The position numbers and the translations under genes were made by a program. DNA of 64,000 bases from Maribacter hydrothermalis (GTDB lineage: Bacteria > Bacteroidota > Bacteroidia > Flavobacteriales > Flavobacteriaceae). The stretch lies in the NCBI RefSeq assembly GCF_001913155.1, contig NZ_CP018760.1, positions 2,294,001-2,358,000 on the forward strand, read 5' to 3'. The notes below the pieces were generated by a model. The model did no database searches. It had not been told where the DNA came from and was given only the letters and a program-made list of their open reading frames with translations. Below are positions 9,133 to 18,233 of the stretch, piece by piece. The first letter of the stretch is position 1. Every line of letters begins with the position of its first letter.

Positions 9133-10057
9133 CCAACATAGTTGCCGTAGTTTTGGAAAGGTCAAATTCTGCCTTCCAGTTCCAATCCCTTTGCGCAATG
9201 CTGTCATCGATACTATTTGGCCAAGAATTGGCAATTTGTTGCCGGCTATCCGGTTCGTAGTTAATTTTAAACTCAGGCATAACCGCAGTTATACTTTCTG
9301 CTAATTCTTTAGGAGTAAAACTCATTGCCGCTAAATTATAAGCAGAACGTTCTTTTATATTTGTTTCTGGAGCTTCCATAATTTGCAAAGTGGCACGTAT
9401 GGCATCATCCATGAACATCATGGGCAATTTTGTATCTTCCCCTAGAAAACAAGTGTAGGAGCCTTCAGCTAAAGCTTTGTGATAAATTTCAACCGCATAA
9501 TCTGTTGTTCCTCCGCCTGGCATGGTTTTCCAGCTTATGAGTCCTGGATAACGAATACTTCTTACATCAACATTAAATTTATTAAAATAATATTCGCACC
9601 AACGTTCGCCAGATTGTTTACTAATACCATAAACCGTACTAGGTTCCATTATAGTGTTTTGTGGTGTATCTTCCTTAGGAGTATTTGGACCAAAAACGGC
9701 GATGCTAGACGGCCAGAAAACCTTGTTTATTTTTTTCTCTTTCGCTAAATTTAAAACATTGAATAAGGTGTTCATGTTAAGGTTCCATGCGCGCATAGGA
9801 AATTTCTCTGCCGTAGCACTTAGCATGGCAGCCATTAAATATATTTCGCTAATATCATAGTAGGCAATAACTTCTTCAAGAGCATCATAATTGGTAGCGT
9901 CTAATATTTCAAATGGTCCAGAAAGCATTAATTCATCGTTTCCTTCTCTAATATCACTAGCAATAACATGGTTGCTTCCGTATTTTTCTCGAAGTGCTAA
10001 AGTTAGTTCTGTACCAATTTGACCGCAAGCTCCAATTATCAATATATATTTTGGCAT
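9110..10057 (-). CDS. tdh: L-threonine 3-dehydrogenase, epimerase-like type
   Basis: 315 residues of the extended short-chain dehydrogenase fold. The NAD-binding GACGQIG (residues 9-15) and the catalytic YGISK (Y143, K147) are present, with WPSSIAVFGP supplying the catalytic serine. The sequence closely follows the UDP-galactose-4-epimerase-like threonine dehydrogenases known from flavobacteria (MEPSTVYGISKQ, RSIRYPGLISW, PGGGTTDYA, LPMMFMDDAI). It oxidises L-threonine to 2-amino-3-ketobutyrate with NAD. No 2-amino-3-ketobutyrate CoA ligase gene lies nearby. It converges with the RimBK-like gene, with a 23-bp gap. Start ATG at 10057 is directly before the Rossmann motif. Confidence 0.9.
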   Translation of the reverse strand: MPKYILIIGACGQIGTELTLALREKYGSNHVIASDIREGNDELMLSGPFEILDATNYDALEEVIAYYDISEIYLMAAMLSATAEKFPMRAWNLNMNTLFNVLNLAKEKKINKVFWPSSIAVFGPNTPKEDTPQNTIMEPSTVYGISKQSGERWCEYYFNKFNVDVRSIRYPGLISWKTMPGGGTTDYAVEIYHKALAEGSYTCFLGEDTKLPMMFMDDAIRATLQIMEAPETNIKERSAYNLAAMSFTPKELAESITAVMPEFKINYEPDSRQQIANSWPNSIDDSIAQRDWNWKAEFDLSKTTATMLENLKNKV

Positions 10058-10120
10058 TTAAAATAGCGTTAAATGAATAATGTATAAAGATACCTTTTCT
10101 TAAAATTTGTACATTCGCTT

Positions 10121-10621
10121 ATGCCTAAAATTATCTTTTTTTTAATAGTAATACTTCTAATTGGCTCGTGTAAAGATGCTAATCTAGAAACTTTAAAGGT
10201 TCAAGAATCGAAATGGGAAACTGTTACCGACAGCCTTCCCGTAAAGCTTAATGTGGATGTTAAAGCTCAAGCCATACTTAATGATTGGAAAGATTATATG
10301 GTATTGGAAAGAAGCTTTGATAAAATTTATTCAACCGAGAACAGAGAAGATTTTGTCTTAATAGTTGAAGAATTGGTAGAAAATCAAAAGAAGATGGAAG
10401 AGGGTATTTATCCAGAACGTTTTGATGTTGCCCAAATTAAAAGTAGACAGAAAATCTTTAAAACATATGTGTTAAAGACCAAAGGGGATTTGGAATATCG
10501 TCAAAACCCAAAGAGGTCTTTGGTAGAAATGATAACTGCCTTTAATGAACTTAGAAACCAGTTTAACGTCATAGTAAAAAATACATTACCAGATGAATTA
10601 CGTGCAAATGAAGACAATTAA
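10121..10621 (+). CDS. Small lipoprotein, unknown function
   Basis: 166 residues. The leader MPKIIFFLIVILLIGSC ends in a lipobox (LIGSC, Cys17), so it should be lipidated and tethered to the periplasmic side of a membrane. The mature part is charged and mostly helical, with no recognised catalytic motif. The next gene begins inside its 3' end (14-bp overlap), indicating a two-gene operon. It is divergent from threonine dehydrogenase. Confidence 0.8.
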   Translation: MPKIIFFLIVILLIGSCKDANLETLKVQESKWETVTDSLPVKLNVDVKAQAILNDWKDYMVLERSFDKIYSTENREDFVLIVEELVENQKKMEEGIYPERFDVAQIKSRQKIFKTYVLKTKGDLEYRQNPKRSLVEMITAFNELRNQFNVIVKNTLPDELRANEDN

Positions 10622-11099
10622 TATATTGTTTTTGCTTATCGGAACACTACTTTTTGGACAGAGTAGCGATAAAATTTTAATTGCTAAATCTATAGATAAA
10701 TGGCATGCTGCAGCTGGGTCAGCTGATTTTGACACCTATTTTGACCTAATGACCAACGATGCCGTGTTTATTGGTACAGATGCAACTGAAAATTGGCAAC
10801 GCCAGGAATTTATAGACTATGCTAAGCCTCATTTCGATAAAGGTAAGGCATGGAATTTTACTGCCGTGGAAAGAAATATCTATGTTAACGAGAGTGCAAA
10901 TTTGGCTTGGTTCGATGAGCTTTTAGATACCCAAATGAAAATATGTAGAGGGTCTGGTGTTTTAAAGAAAATCGACGGAAAATGGAAAATAGCACATTAT
11001 GTACTTTCAATAGCTGTGCCAAATGAAAATGTAGATGAACTTGTGAAAATCAAAGGTAAACAAGATAGTCTTTTGCTAAAACAATTGAAATTGAAATAA
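10608..11099 (+). CDS. Secreted SnoaL/NTF2-like protein
   Basis: 163 residues from the ATG at 10608. An upstream in-frame ATG at 10593 exists, but the signal peptide starts at 10608 (MKTINILFLLIGTLLFGQ). The mature part matches the NTF2-like fold of the SnoaL/DUF4440 class: helix IDKWHAAAGSADFDTYFDLMTNDAVFIGTD, then beta strands NLAWFDELLD and the closing DGKWKIAHYVLSIAVPNE. Such domains form cone-shaped dimers and bind small ligands; a reaction cannot be assigned. It overlaps the preceding lipoprotein gene and is followed by a strong terminator, which closes the operon. Confidence 0.83.
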   Translation: MKTINILFLLIGTLLFGQSSDKILIAKSIDKWHAAAGSADFDTYFDLMTNDAVFIGTDATENWQRQEFIDYAKPHFDKGKAWNFTAVERNIYVNESANLAWFDELLDTQMKICRGSGVLKKIDGKWKIAHYVLSIAVPNENVDELVKIKGKQDSLLLKQLKLK

Positions 11100-11130
11100 A
11101 AAAATGCGGACCGTTTAGATCCGCATTTTT
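11100..11130. terminator. Bidirectional rho-independent terminator
   Basis: AAAAATGCGGA and TCCGCATTTTT form a perfect 11-bp stem around a 9-nt loop, flanked by A-run and T-run on the two sides. It sits between the convergent SnoaL-like and TPR genes and should stop both. Confidence 0.85.
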
Positions 11131-11151
11131 TTATCGTTTGGTACTTAAACG

Positions 11152-11856
11152 TTATTTTTTCTCTTCGGGTGTATCTTTTCTAGAGGTCAAAGCTTGCTTG
11201 CTTAAACTTGCTAAATTAAAATTAGGATCTATTTGCAAAGCTTGATCAATGGTCGCAATGGCTTGGTCAATATTATTTTTGTCAATATTGTACTGTATTA
11301 GACCTTTAACATGTAAAAAAGCCGCTTTTAAAGGAACTTCATAGGGTTGTTGGCGTTCATAAAAGGCATATTTCATATCATCAGTTGCATTGGCAATGCC
11401 ATATTCTACATTTGTCATTGCGCCCGTATTGTCCCCTAATTGTACTTTTAAATCTGCTAATTCGTAAGCTAAATATGCATTAGGTTCTCTTGTATTTAAT
11501 ACTTCAAATTGCTCTAAGGCTCTTTTAGGTTGGTTTAAGGCCTTCAAAGAAATAGCTTTTACTTGTACGGCTAAGTCAGAGTCAGTAGCTAACTTTTCTA
11601 TACCAATAGTATTTAAGGCTTGTAAATGCTGATTGTCATTGGCATAGATATACGCTAGGGTGTCATTTCTTTCCTTCGAAGGGGATAAAACATTTAAATG
11701 GGTTAACGCATTAATTACACCATCAACATCTCCTTGTAAACGCATTTGGTCATAAAACGCTTGATAATGCTTTTGTAATTCTGTTTTTGTTTGAGAATAG
11801 GTATAACTGCTAGAAAATAATACGGCAATTAATACTATTAAAACTGTCTTTTTCAT
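11152..11856 (-). CDS. Secreted TPR protein
   Basis: 234 residues. A Sec signal peptide (MKKTVLIVLIAVLFSSSYTYSQ) is followed by helical repeats of tetratricopeptide character: NALTHLNVLSPSKERNDTLAYIYA, QPKRALEQFEVLNTREPNAYLAYELADLKVQLGD and the clear C-terminal unit DQAIATIDQALQIDPNFNLA. It is expected to be periplasmic and to act as a protein-binding scaffold. Neighbours are unrelated. The family cannot be named more precisely. Confidence 0.82.
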   Translation of the reverse strand: MKKTVLIVLIAVLFSSSYTYSQTKTELQKHYQAFYDQMRLQGDVDGVINALTHLNVLSPSKERNDTLAYIYANDNQHLQALNTIGIEKLATDSDLAVQVKAISLKALNQPKRALEQFEVLNTREPNAYLAYELADLKVQLGDNTGAMTNVEYGIANATDDMKYAFYERQQPYEVPLKAAFLHVKGLIQYNIDKNNIDQAIATIDQALQIDPNFNLASLSKQALTSRKDTPEEKK

Positions 11857-11941
11857 CTTTATAGTTCTATTTAAGGTGCGCTAAACTATTAAAATATTCT
11901 GTATGATCTTGTTAAGGAAAGCCTTAATTGTTAAAAAAGAA

Positions 11942-11966
11942 AAAAGGCGCTTTAATGGCGCCTTTT
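11942..11966. terminator. Hairpin terminator
   Basis: AAAAGGCGC pairs with GCGCCTTTT around a 7-nt loop, downstream of the 124-residue protein gene (minus), whose stop is at 11990. The A/T flanks allow it to work in that direction. Confidence 0.75.
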
Positions 11967-11989
11967 AAATATGGTACTCTTTTGCTATT

Positions 11990-12364
11990 TTAAGTTAGTT
12001 CCAATACATGTTTAGACCTTCTAAAGGAACTTAAAAGTTTGGAGTAAAAACCTATGCTTTTGTTGTCCTTTTCAATACAAGAGGTTAAAAATTTATACAA
12101 ATTATTGAATAGTAGATTAGTATAAAATGTAGGTAAATAGGTATTCACGGTTTTAGGGTCGTATAAGCTATCATCTTGTATTACCTCCATCTTTATTCTG
12201 TGACGATGATAATCTATAGTAACATTAGTAGCATTATAATACTTTTTCAATAATGCAATATGTAATTGTTCATACTTTTTAGAACTATTAAAGTTCGTAC
12301 AACTTAGGGAGATGAGTTTCTCTAATTCAACTAAAACCCGCTCCTTTATTTTTACTTTCTTCAT
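11990..12364 (-). CDS. Hypothetical protein, 124 residues
   Basis: A basic protein without signal peptide or membrane segment. It starts with a helical, Lys-rich stretch (MKKVKIKERVLVELEKLISL), has a short beta segment NVTIDYHRHRIKMEVI and a helical C-terminus with YTNLLFNNLYKFL. No known family is recognised. A TAnnTTTG promoter-like box (TATCTTTG) lies on the minus strand at 12397-12390, about 26 bp before the ATG, and a terminator follows the stop, so it looks like a complete single-gene transcription unit. Confidence 0.65.
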   Translation of the reverse strand: MKKVKIKERVLVELEKLISLSCTNFNSSKKYEQLHIALLKKYYNATNVTIDYHRHRIKMEVIQDDSLYDPKTVNTYLPTFYTNLLFNNLYKFLTSCIEKDNKSIGFYSKLLSSFRRSKHVLELT

Positions 12365-12489
12365 AACATTTTGGATTTATATTGTTAAACAAAGATATGT
12401 CATACTTCGTTAAGTAGCTGATAATCAATAAAATGTTAACTATATTTAGGGCTATTTGTTGTGAAATTTGCTTTTAATGTGGTAAACCT

Positions 12490-13299
12490 TCAATATATTG
12501 ATGTGAAAAATGTGTAATCTTTAATAAGAAAAAACTTACAAGAATTAATTAATTTGTATGTTTTTGTATCATCTGATTGATAAGTAGGTGGTGTTAAACC
12601 TTTATCTAATGCTAGTTTTGTGTAGTATTCTTTTTTAGTTGGGTGTTCTGGATATACGGCATTTAATACTTCATTCCAATACTCATGGTTTATAATAGCT
12701 AGTATTATACCAATGCAATCATCTAAATGAATAAGATTTACTGGCGCATGTCCTCCTTTCATATTTTCTTTTCCAGCTAACATGGTAATAGGATGCCTAT
12801 TCGGCCCAATTAAACCACCAAAACGAATAATGGTCGTTTCTAGTTTAGCATCGTTTTTAAAAAGATCTTCGCATTGCAGTAATTGTTTACCCGATTCTGT
12901 AGTAGGTATAGGTATAGTTTTTTCGGTAACAATTCCTTCTGCCTCTCCATATACCGCAGTGCTGCTGACAAAAATTATATTGATTACTTGTGATTTATTA
13001 ATTGCCGTATGTAATAATTTGATTTTTGATATGTAACTCTCTTTAGGCCCATTACCTCGTAATTTTGGCGGAATATTTACAATCAATATTGTTACACCTT
13101 CGAGAAACGCTTCAATATTACCATGAATACCTTCTTCAGACAACGAAATCTGGAATGGGGTAATTCCTTTCTCTTCCAATAGCGTAAGCTTTTCTTTAGA
13201 GGTAGTAGTTCCTTTAACAAAATATCCTTCACTAATAAGATTTTCTGCTAATGGTAGCCCTAGCCATCCGCAACCAATAATTCCAATTTTTTTATTCAA
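12490..13299 (-). CDS. SDR family NAD(P)-binding protein (YeeZ-like)
   Basis: 269 residues with an N-terminal Rossmann motif GIIGCGWLGLPLA (residues 6-18), the extended-SDR segment FVSSTAVYGE and the downstream IIRFGGLIGPNRHP / NLIHLDDCIG motifs typical of the YeeZ-like branch. The usual YxxxK is degraded: the Y of AVYGE and K of SGKQLL are out of register, so it may bind nucleotide without classic SDR catalysis. Its start overlaps the end of the membrane M28 peptidase gene by 8 bp, so both are probably co-transcribed. Substrate unknown. Confidence 0.78.
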   Translation of the reverse strand: MNKKIGIIGCGWLGLPLAENLISEGYFVKGTTTSKEKLTLLEEKGITPFQISLSEEGIHGNIEAFLEGVTILIVNIPPKLRGNGPKESYISKIKLLHTAINKSQVINIIFVSSTAVYGEAEGIVTEKTIPIPTTESGKQLLQCEDLFKNDAKLETTIIRFGGLIGPNRHPITMLAGKENMKGGHAPVNLIHLDDCIGIILAIINHEYWNEVLNAVYPEHPTKKEYYTKLALDKGLTPPTYQSDDTKTYKLINSCKFFLIKDYTFFTSIY

Positions 13300-15577
13300 A
13301 TTTAATTTTTTGTATTGTTAATATGGCGTCGTTTAGAACAAACGGCATTGGTATTTGGTTTTCTTTTCTTTGCGGCACTGTAAACAAGTCATTATTTAAT
13401 AAATCGTTTGAGGCTTCATAAACAGTTAATTCTAATTTGCCATCTGCGGGCACTTCTATATTCAACTCTGTATAGTCCATATCGCTTATATAATGAGTAA
13501 TCAATTTACCATTGCCTCTATTTTTTAAAAAGTGCTCAGAGAGCTCAATGCCATTAACATTAGCTTTTAAAATATCAACCTCGTTGGTAAAAACTTCTAA
13601 TCTGTTAATAGGTCTGTTTGGGGTTATACAAATGCGCAAATGTCTGTTTGTACCTATAACTGTATCTAATTGTGTTTCCATATTCGGAGTGGCTACTTTC
13701 TTAATGGGAGCAACATTGGTATACGTAAAATTAGAGGCATATTTACTACTAATAGTAGTATTGGTTAATGTATTGTCCACATCTTTTTTGTCGGGTATAA
13801 ATTGAGTAGTCCAGTTAGATGGCTCATGTTCGTAAGTTGCCCACACTGCTGTATTGTCATCCGCATTTAATACATATAATAAACTTGTTGGTTTTGGACT
13901 TTCATTCGTGAAATTAGAATTCGTGTGTGCTGAAACTATAAAACCTGCAAAAAGTATAAAGCTAAGAAATGATAACGCCGCTTTTTGTCTGTATTTCGTG
14001 AACAAGGGCAGTAGTAAAAAGAAAATTAAGGTAGTTAACAAAGTGGTAGCTATCATCATTTTTAAACCAAGACCAACAGGAAACATTTTAACGAATGGTG
14101 ATAAAATAAATAATGCAGGAATACCTAAAAATGTCAATAAAAACGGATTTGGGTTTTTCTGATTTATATGTACATATAAGCCTACTAAAAAACTAAAAAC
14201 AGGAACTATAAAGAAAGCAGCTCCTTTTAAATATATAGCTAATAATCCACATAATAGTAGCCATAAAAATAGTGGGGCAATTAATAAATTGGCTGTTTTT
14301 ACAACTTTGAATCTGTGGTAAGCATAAAAGCAAATACCTATTGAGAAAAGTGCAAATGCCATAATATAAGCATGGCCGTTGTATGTAAACCCATGTAAAA
14401 TGTCGTTATAACTTGGATATAACCATTTAAGTATGGACCAACTATAATAACCGACTATCCCATTTATAATTAAAGAGAATATAACAGGGATAAAACCTTT
14501 TAAAACATCTTTGCCATTTAATACCTTCTTTCTAAATCCGCTTACTAATAGAATAATAAAGAATATAATTGCTAAAAGTAACATTGGCATAATCCATTCA
14601 AAAGGGTAGGAGACCATTTTGAAAAAAGGAACATTAAAATATACATTGTCATTTAAGCTTTTTAAATTATTTAAATCAATAGTACTAAAATGATGTAATA
14701 ATGGCATTAGGTAACTTCCTTGGTGTGCTAGGGTATTCCTATCTAAACGCTCATAATTGTCATTAGCTGTATGGTAGTCAAAATGGTCATCTATAAAAGC
14801 AAAGTTGAATCCTTCTACATCCCCATCTTCTCTAAAAACAGTTAAATCAGTATCATTGGGCAGCATTTTATAGATGCTGTAAGCAAGAGAGTTTGCAACA
14901 GGAAATTCTGGATTTGCCTTTATGAACTCGCTGATTAAACGACTATTTCCCCTATTGGTTTCCATGAGCATGTAGCTTGGGCCACCACTACCACGTGCTT
15001 CAAAATTTAAAACGAGCCCTACATCTCTTAACCACTCGTGCTGGTCTACGAATAAATCTGCCCCGTTAAGTCCTAATTCTTCAGCATCGGAAATAAAAAT
15101 AATAATGTCATTTTTTGGGTTTTTATTTGTTTTCAAGAATGCCCTAATTCCTTCTAGTATAGTGGCTACACCGCTCGCAGCATCACTTGCACCCATAGAG
15201 GAGTGTGGGCTACTATCATAATGACTTAATAATAATAATGCTTTGCCATTTTCACTGCCTTTAATACGGGCAAGAATATTCTCTGCCTTACTTAAATTAC
15301 CCCAATCACCTGCGGTATACCCTTCTTGTAATGTAGTTTCTAGGCCTAATTGTTCAAGTTCGGAAGATATATATGCACGAACTTGGCTATGACCAGCAAA
15401 GCCAACGCCATGTGGTTCTTTAGAAAGTTCTTTTACATGTTTAAGAGCTCTATCGGTAGAAAATTCTGTTTCCGAAATTGAATCATCAGGACTATATTGG
15501 GGTAATAGCACACGAAAACTCCAATAAATAGCAAGAATAATTAAGAGTAAAGTTAAAATGGTTGGTGTCTTTTTCAT
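13292..15577 (-). CDS. Membrane-anchored M28 family peptidase
   Basis: 761 residues. One N-terminal membrane helix (about 7-26) is followed by an M28 aminopeptidase-like catalytic domain (about 40-310) with the two-zinc site: LSHYDSSPHSSMGASDAASG (first His and bridging Asp), SDAEELGLNGA (Glu-Glu), and FDYHTANDNYERLD with the last His. Then come at least six to eight hydrophobic segments (about 320-560) and a soluble beta-rich C-terminal domain. This layout resembles the vacuolar membrane protease/Pff1-type family. It likely trims N-terminal residues from peptides in the periplasm. The overlapping SDR gene follows. Confidence 0.85.
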   Translation of the reverse strand: MKKTPTILTLLLIILAIYWSFRVLLPQYSPDDSISETEFSTDRALKHVKELSKEPHGVGFAGHSQVRAYISSELEQLGLETTLQEGYTAGDWGNLSKAENILARIKGSENGKALLLLSHYDSSPHSSMGASDAASGVATILEGIRAFLKTNKNPKNDIIIFISDAEELGLNGADLFVDQHEWLRDVGLVLNFEARGSGGPSYMLMETNRGNSRLISEFIKANPEFPVANSLAYSIYKMLPNDTDLTVFREDGDVEGFNFAFIDDHFDYHTANDNYERLDRNTLAHQGSYLMPLLHHFSTIDLNNLKSLNDNVYFNVPFFKMVSYPFEWIMPMLLLAIIFFIILLVSGFRKKVLNGKDVLKGFIPVIFSLIINGIVGYYSWSILKWLYPSYNDILHGFTYNGHAYIMAFALFSIGICFYAYHRFKVVKTANLLIAPLFLWLLLCGLLAIYLKGAAFFIVPVFSFLVGLYVHINQKNPNPFLLTFLGIPALFILSPFVKMFPVGLGLKMMIATTLLTTLIFFLLLPLFTKYRQKAALSFLSFILFAGFIVSAHTNSNFTNESPKPTSLLYVLNADDNTAVWATYEHEPSNWTTQFIPDKKDVDNTLTNTTISSKYASNFTYTNVAPIKKVATPNMETQLDTVIGTNRHLRICITPNRPINRLEVFTNEVDILKANVNGIELSEHFLKNRGNGKLITHYISDMDYTELNIEVPADGKLELTVYEASNDLLNNDLFTVPQRKENQIPMPFVLNDAILTIQKIKFE

Positions 15578-15698
15578 TATTATGATATTCTATTATAAAG
15601 CCATAAATTATTAAAAAATATGTTGCTTATGTCGATTTTTATTAGTAAATGTGGTATTTTTTGCTATCTTTAGTAATTAACCTCTAAATAAAACTGTT

Positions 15699-16163
15699 AT
15701 GGGAATCAAGAGCTTTCAAGGCGTTCGAAAGGTATTAAAAAAAGAATTTGAAGCCCCAATTTTGGTCGCTGATTATATGACTACTAAGTTAATCACTTTT
15801 TCGCCAGATGATTCAATTTTGGCGGTAATGGAGCAATTTGCTAAACATCATATTTCTGGTGGTCCTGTTTTAGATAGTAGTGGGTTTTTAGTAGGGATCA
15901 TTTCTGAAGCGGATTGTATGAAGCAAATTTCTGAAAGCCGCTATTTTAATCAGCCTATTTTAGACAAAAGTGTTGAAAATTTCATGACAAAGTCTGTAGA
16001 GACAATCCCTCACGATATATCAATTTTTGATGCGGCAGGTATATTTGCCCAACACAACAGAAGAAGATTACCGGTAATGAAAGATGGCCTTTTAGTAGGT
16101 CAAATAAGTAGAAAAGATATAGTTATTGCCGCACTTAAACTTAGCGGCCATAATTGGAAATAG
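15699..16163 (+). CDS. CBS-pair domain protein
   Basis: 154 residues made up almost entirely of two CBS motifs: residues about 24-84 (VADYMTTKLITFSPDDSILAVMEQFAKHHISGGPVLD..GFLVGIISEADC) and about 92-148 (VENFMTKSVETIPHDISIFDAAGIFAQHNRRRLPVMKDGLLVGQISRKDI). CBS pairs bind adenosine nucleotides and act as energy sensors. No fused effector domain is present and the neighbours are unrelated, so its partner is unknown. A good hairpin terminator follows. Confidence 0.88.
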   Translation: MGIKSFQGVRKVLKKEFEAPILVADYMTTKLITFSPDDSILAVMEQFAKHHISGGPVLDSSGFLVGIISEADCMKQISESRYFNQPILDKSVENFMTKSVETIPHDISIFDAAGIFAQHNRRRLPVMKDGLLVGQISRKDIVIAALKLSGHNWK

Positions 16164-16172
16164 ATCTTGTAA

Positions 16173-16204
16173 TGTACAAAGTACAGAGTAAGAAGTACAA
16201 AGTT
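16173..16204. repeat. GTACAAAGT short tandem-like repeat
   Basis: Three imperfect GTACAAAGT/GTACAGAGT units follow one another here, directly after the CBS gene and before its terminator. Comparable low-complexity GTACAAAG tracts occur between genes in flavobacterial genomes. No function is evident. Confidence 0.45.
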
Positions 16205-16211
16205 GATTTAT

Positions 16212-16241
16212 AAAAAAGTCTCATTTTAAGGAGACTTTTTT
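16212..16241. terminator. Rho-independent terminator
   Basis: AAAAAAGTCTC pairs with GAGACTTTTTT around the loop ATTTTAAG, with a T-run on the plus side. It ends the CBS-protein gene and may also serve the converging zinc-ribbon gene. Confidence 0.85.
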
Positions 16242-16263
16242 TTATATAGAGTTCAACAGCCAA

Positions 16264-16614
16264 CTACTCTCTCTTTACAATCATATAAAAGTCATTATCC
16301 AAAGGTAAATACCCTAAATCATATAGAAAGAAATAAGTTGTTCCTTTTTTGGTAGTATACAAATTGGTTATATAATCGAAATCAAAACCTTTATCTATTA
16401 AACGTGTTCGCGTAGTTTTTGTCTTGCCATCGGTAAGTTTATAACTGTCTAAAACTCTATAATTTTTTCGTAGTCTATTATTAATGTTTCTAATTAGATT
16501 TTTACTTTCTGGGTTTACTTTATTATTATAAGCATTACGACAGTAGTCATTGCAGAATTTTTTATCAATTCTACCATGTACTTCATTACCACATTCTAAA
16601 CATTTTTTTTTCAT
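16264..16614 (-). CDS. Small zinc-ribbon protein
   Basis: 116 residues. The N-terminus carries a four-Cys zinc knuckle: C5-x2-C8, then C21 and C25 in KFCNDYCRNAYN. This resembles the short zinc ribbons that open several uncharacterised Bacteroidota proteins. The rest is basic and ends with TTYFFLYDLGYLPLDNDFYMIV. It starts on the base right after the stop codon of the DUF6265-like gene (zero spacing), which implies translational coupling. Nucleic-acid binding is plausible but unproven. Confidence 0.7.
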   Translation of the reverse strand: MKKKCLECGNEVHGRIDKKFCNDYCRNAYNNKVNPESKNLIRNINNRLRKNYRVLDSYKLTDGKTKTTRTRLIDKGFDFDYITNLYTTKKGTTYFFLYDLGYLPLDNDFYMIVKRE

Positions 16615-17106
16615 CTATTGTCTATGGTAGTTAAATTTTACTTCATTAGAGCTACCATCTTCTTCACCAATTTCTACATACATGTTAATTTCCTTATCTG
16701 AAATGCGTTCAATGGTAAAATCATTAAAGTATAGTCGGTTTTCTTCTAATTTTACTAATTTAAAATCTATGGTTTCATCTTTTTCTTCCCAACCACTTAA
16801 ATCACCATTAAAATGTTTTAGCTGTAGAATTAAGGTGTCCTCTGTTTCTCGAATATGCCCAAATTCATAAAAACTAATGGCATCATCTGCAACTAATCTA
16901 AAAGAAAACATCATTACCCCTCCTAATGGTGGACTCCATATTTCTTCTGCTATTCCACCAAAGGCCTCGCCTTTCCAATGGCCAGTTAGCCACTCAATGT
17001 TATTTAGAGTTGCATCTGGACTCTTCATACCTTCCTTATAAGAGATTGTATTTTGTGCGTTTAGCAAACAAGTTGCAGAAAGTAAGAAATAAATCAAAAT
17101 TTTCAT
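16615..17106 (-). CDS. Secreted DUF6265-like protein
   Basis: 163 residues with a Sec leader (MKILIYFLLSATCLLNAQ). The mature part opens with IEWLTGHWKGEAFGGIAEEIWSPPLGG and continues with MMFSFRLV, FYEFGHIRE and LKHFNGDLSGWEEKDE, matching the DUF6265 lipocalin-like family. Biochemical role unknown. Its stop codon directly abuts the start of the zinc-ribbon gene. Confidence 0.78.
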   Translation of the reverse strand: MKILIYFLLSATCLLNAQNTISYKEGMKSPDATLNNIEWLTGHWKGEAFGGIAEEIWSPPLGGVMMFSFRLVADDAISFYEFGHIRETEDTLILQLKHFNGDLSGWEEKDETIDFKLVKLEENRLYFNDFTIERISDKEINMYVEIGEEDGSSNEVKFNYHRQ

Positions 17107-17157
17107 ATTGGAGTATTTGCAACAATATACAAATTAAACGTTTACAAACGTCTTTAC

Positions 17158-17538
17158 TTATTTTTCGTAGAATTCAATCGGTAGGTTGTCTGGGTCGGCA
17201 ATAAAAGTAAATCGCTTATTAGTAAACTCATCTAGTCTTATAGGTTCTGCAATAACATTGTTGTTTTTACAATGGGTGATGATGGACTCCAAATCCTCTA
17301 CTTCAAAAGCTATATGTCGTAATCCGCATGCCTCTGGTCTAGAAGGTCTATAAGGCGGATTTGGAAAAGAAAATAATTCAATAATATAGTTGCCATTCAA
17401 AGCCAAATCTAATTTGTAAGATTGCCGCTCTTTTCTATATACTTCACGAATAATTTCTAAGCCTAAAACATTAATATAAAATTGCTTGGAAATCTCATAA
17501 TTAGAGCAAATTATGGCGGTATGGTGTACTTTGTTCAT
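17158..17538 (-). CDS. VOC family protein (YaeR/glyoxalase-like)
   Basis: 126 residues, two beta-alpha-beta-beta-beta units. Metal-ligand positions are visible: H in VHHTAIICS near residue 6, E in YIIELFSFP near 56, H in GLRHIAFEV near 75 and E in PIEFYEK at the C-terminus. The PNPPYRPSRPEACGLRH segment is characteristic of the YaeR-like branch. A divalent-metal lyase/isomerase or dioxygenase is expected; the substrate is not known. Single gene. Confidence 0.82.
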   Translation of the reverse strand: MNKVHHTAIICSNYEISKQFYINVLGLEIIREVYRKERQSYKLDLALNGNYIIELFSFPNPPYRPSRPEACGLRHIAFEVEDLESIITHCKNNNVIAEPIRLDEFTNKRFTFIADPDNLPIEFYEK

Positions 17539-17668
17539 TGGTTAATTTGAGTACTATATTCTAAAAACGAATTACGGTGCGAGGAGCATTTAATTTTTTA
17601 TTTACATTGTGCTGCTTACTTTAATCCTGTAAATTGGAATTATGTAGGTTATAAATACTTGCTCCTAA

Positions 17669-18226
17669 CTATTCCCGATTCTCATACATTTTAATCGCTT
17701 GCAGGTAATTCATAGCTCCTTTTTTTGAAATATCATTTACAAATCCATCTAACTCTGGGTGATTTATTTTTATCCAACCTACCAAAGAATCTCGGCGTTG
17801 TGCCCAAATATTCCAGTTTACATCAATGTAGTCCAACTCCTCAAGTTTTGCGATTTTATCCGAGGTTAAAGTTACTTTGACATTCAACTTTAACGGATTA
17901 TTTTTTAAAAACTCATTACGGATATTGTTTTGAGAAATAATTGCAATTATTTCCTTGTTCTTTTCTTCTATTTCAAGAAGTTCATAAGTTGGTTTAAAAA
18001 TGGAGTCCCATTTATAGAATTCATAAAAACTATCCTTGTTAAAAGTCGTAACAAAATCTCCAGAAACCATGGTAATACTATCATGTACTACAGCTGTAAT
18101 TTTGTTATAGTCACCAGAGTCAAAAGCTTTGTAATAGATAGCGATAGCCTCTTTGTGACTTAACTTTTCATTGCTGCAAGCACACAATAAACCGATTAAA
18201 AATAGAATAACAAAGGTGTTTTTCAT
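17669..18226 (-). CDS. NTF2-like lipoprotein
   Basis: 185 residues. The leader MKNTFVILFLIGLLCAC has a lipobox with Cys17. The mature part begins with KEAIAIYYKAFDSGDYNKITAVVHDSITMVSGDF, the opening of an NTF2/SnoaL-like fold, and ends in a helix (FVNDISKKGAMNYLQAIKMYEN). It is the last gene of a close-packed minus-strand series starting with the VPS10-like protein or earlier. Function unknown. Confidence 0.76.
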   Translation of the reverse strand: MKNTFVILFLIGLLCACSNEKLSHKEAIAIYYKAFDSGDYNKITAVVHDSITMVSGDFVTTFNKDSFYEFYKWDSIFKPTYELLEIEEKNKEIIAIISQNNIRNEFLKNNPLKLNVKVTLTSDKIAKLEELDYIDVNWNIWAQRRDSLVGWIKINHPELDGFVNDISKKGAMNYLQAIKMYENRE

Positions 18227-18233
18227 CTCTTTA

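Noticed and set aside
16173..16204. GTACAAAGT units as a CRISPR-like array
   Set aside because: Units are only about 9-10 bp, imperfect, with no spacers and no cas genes in the window.
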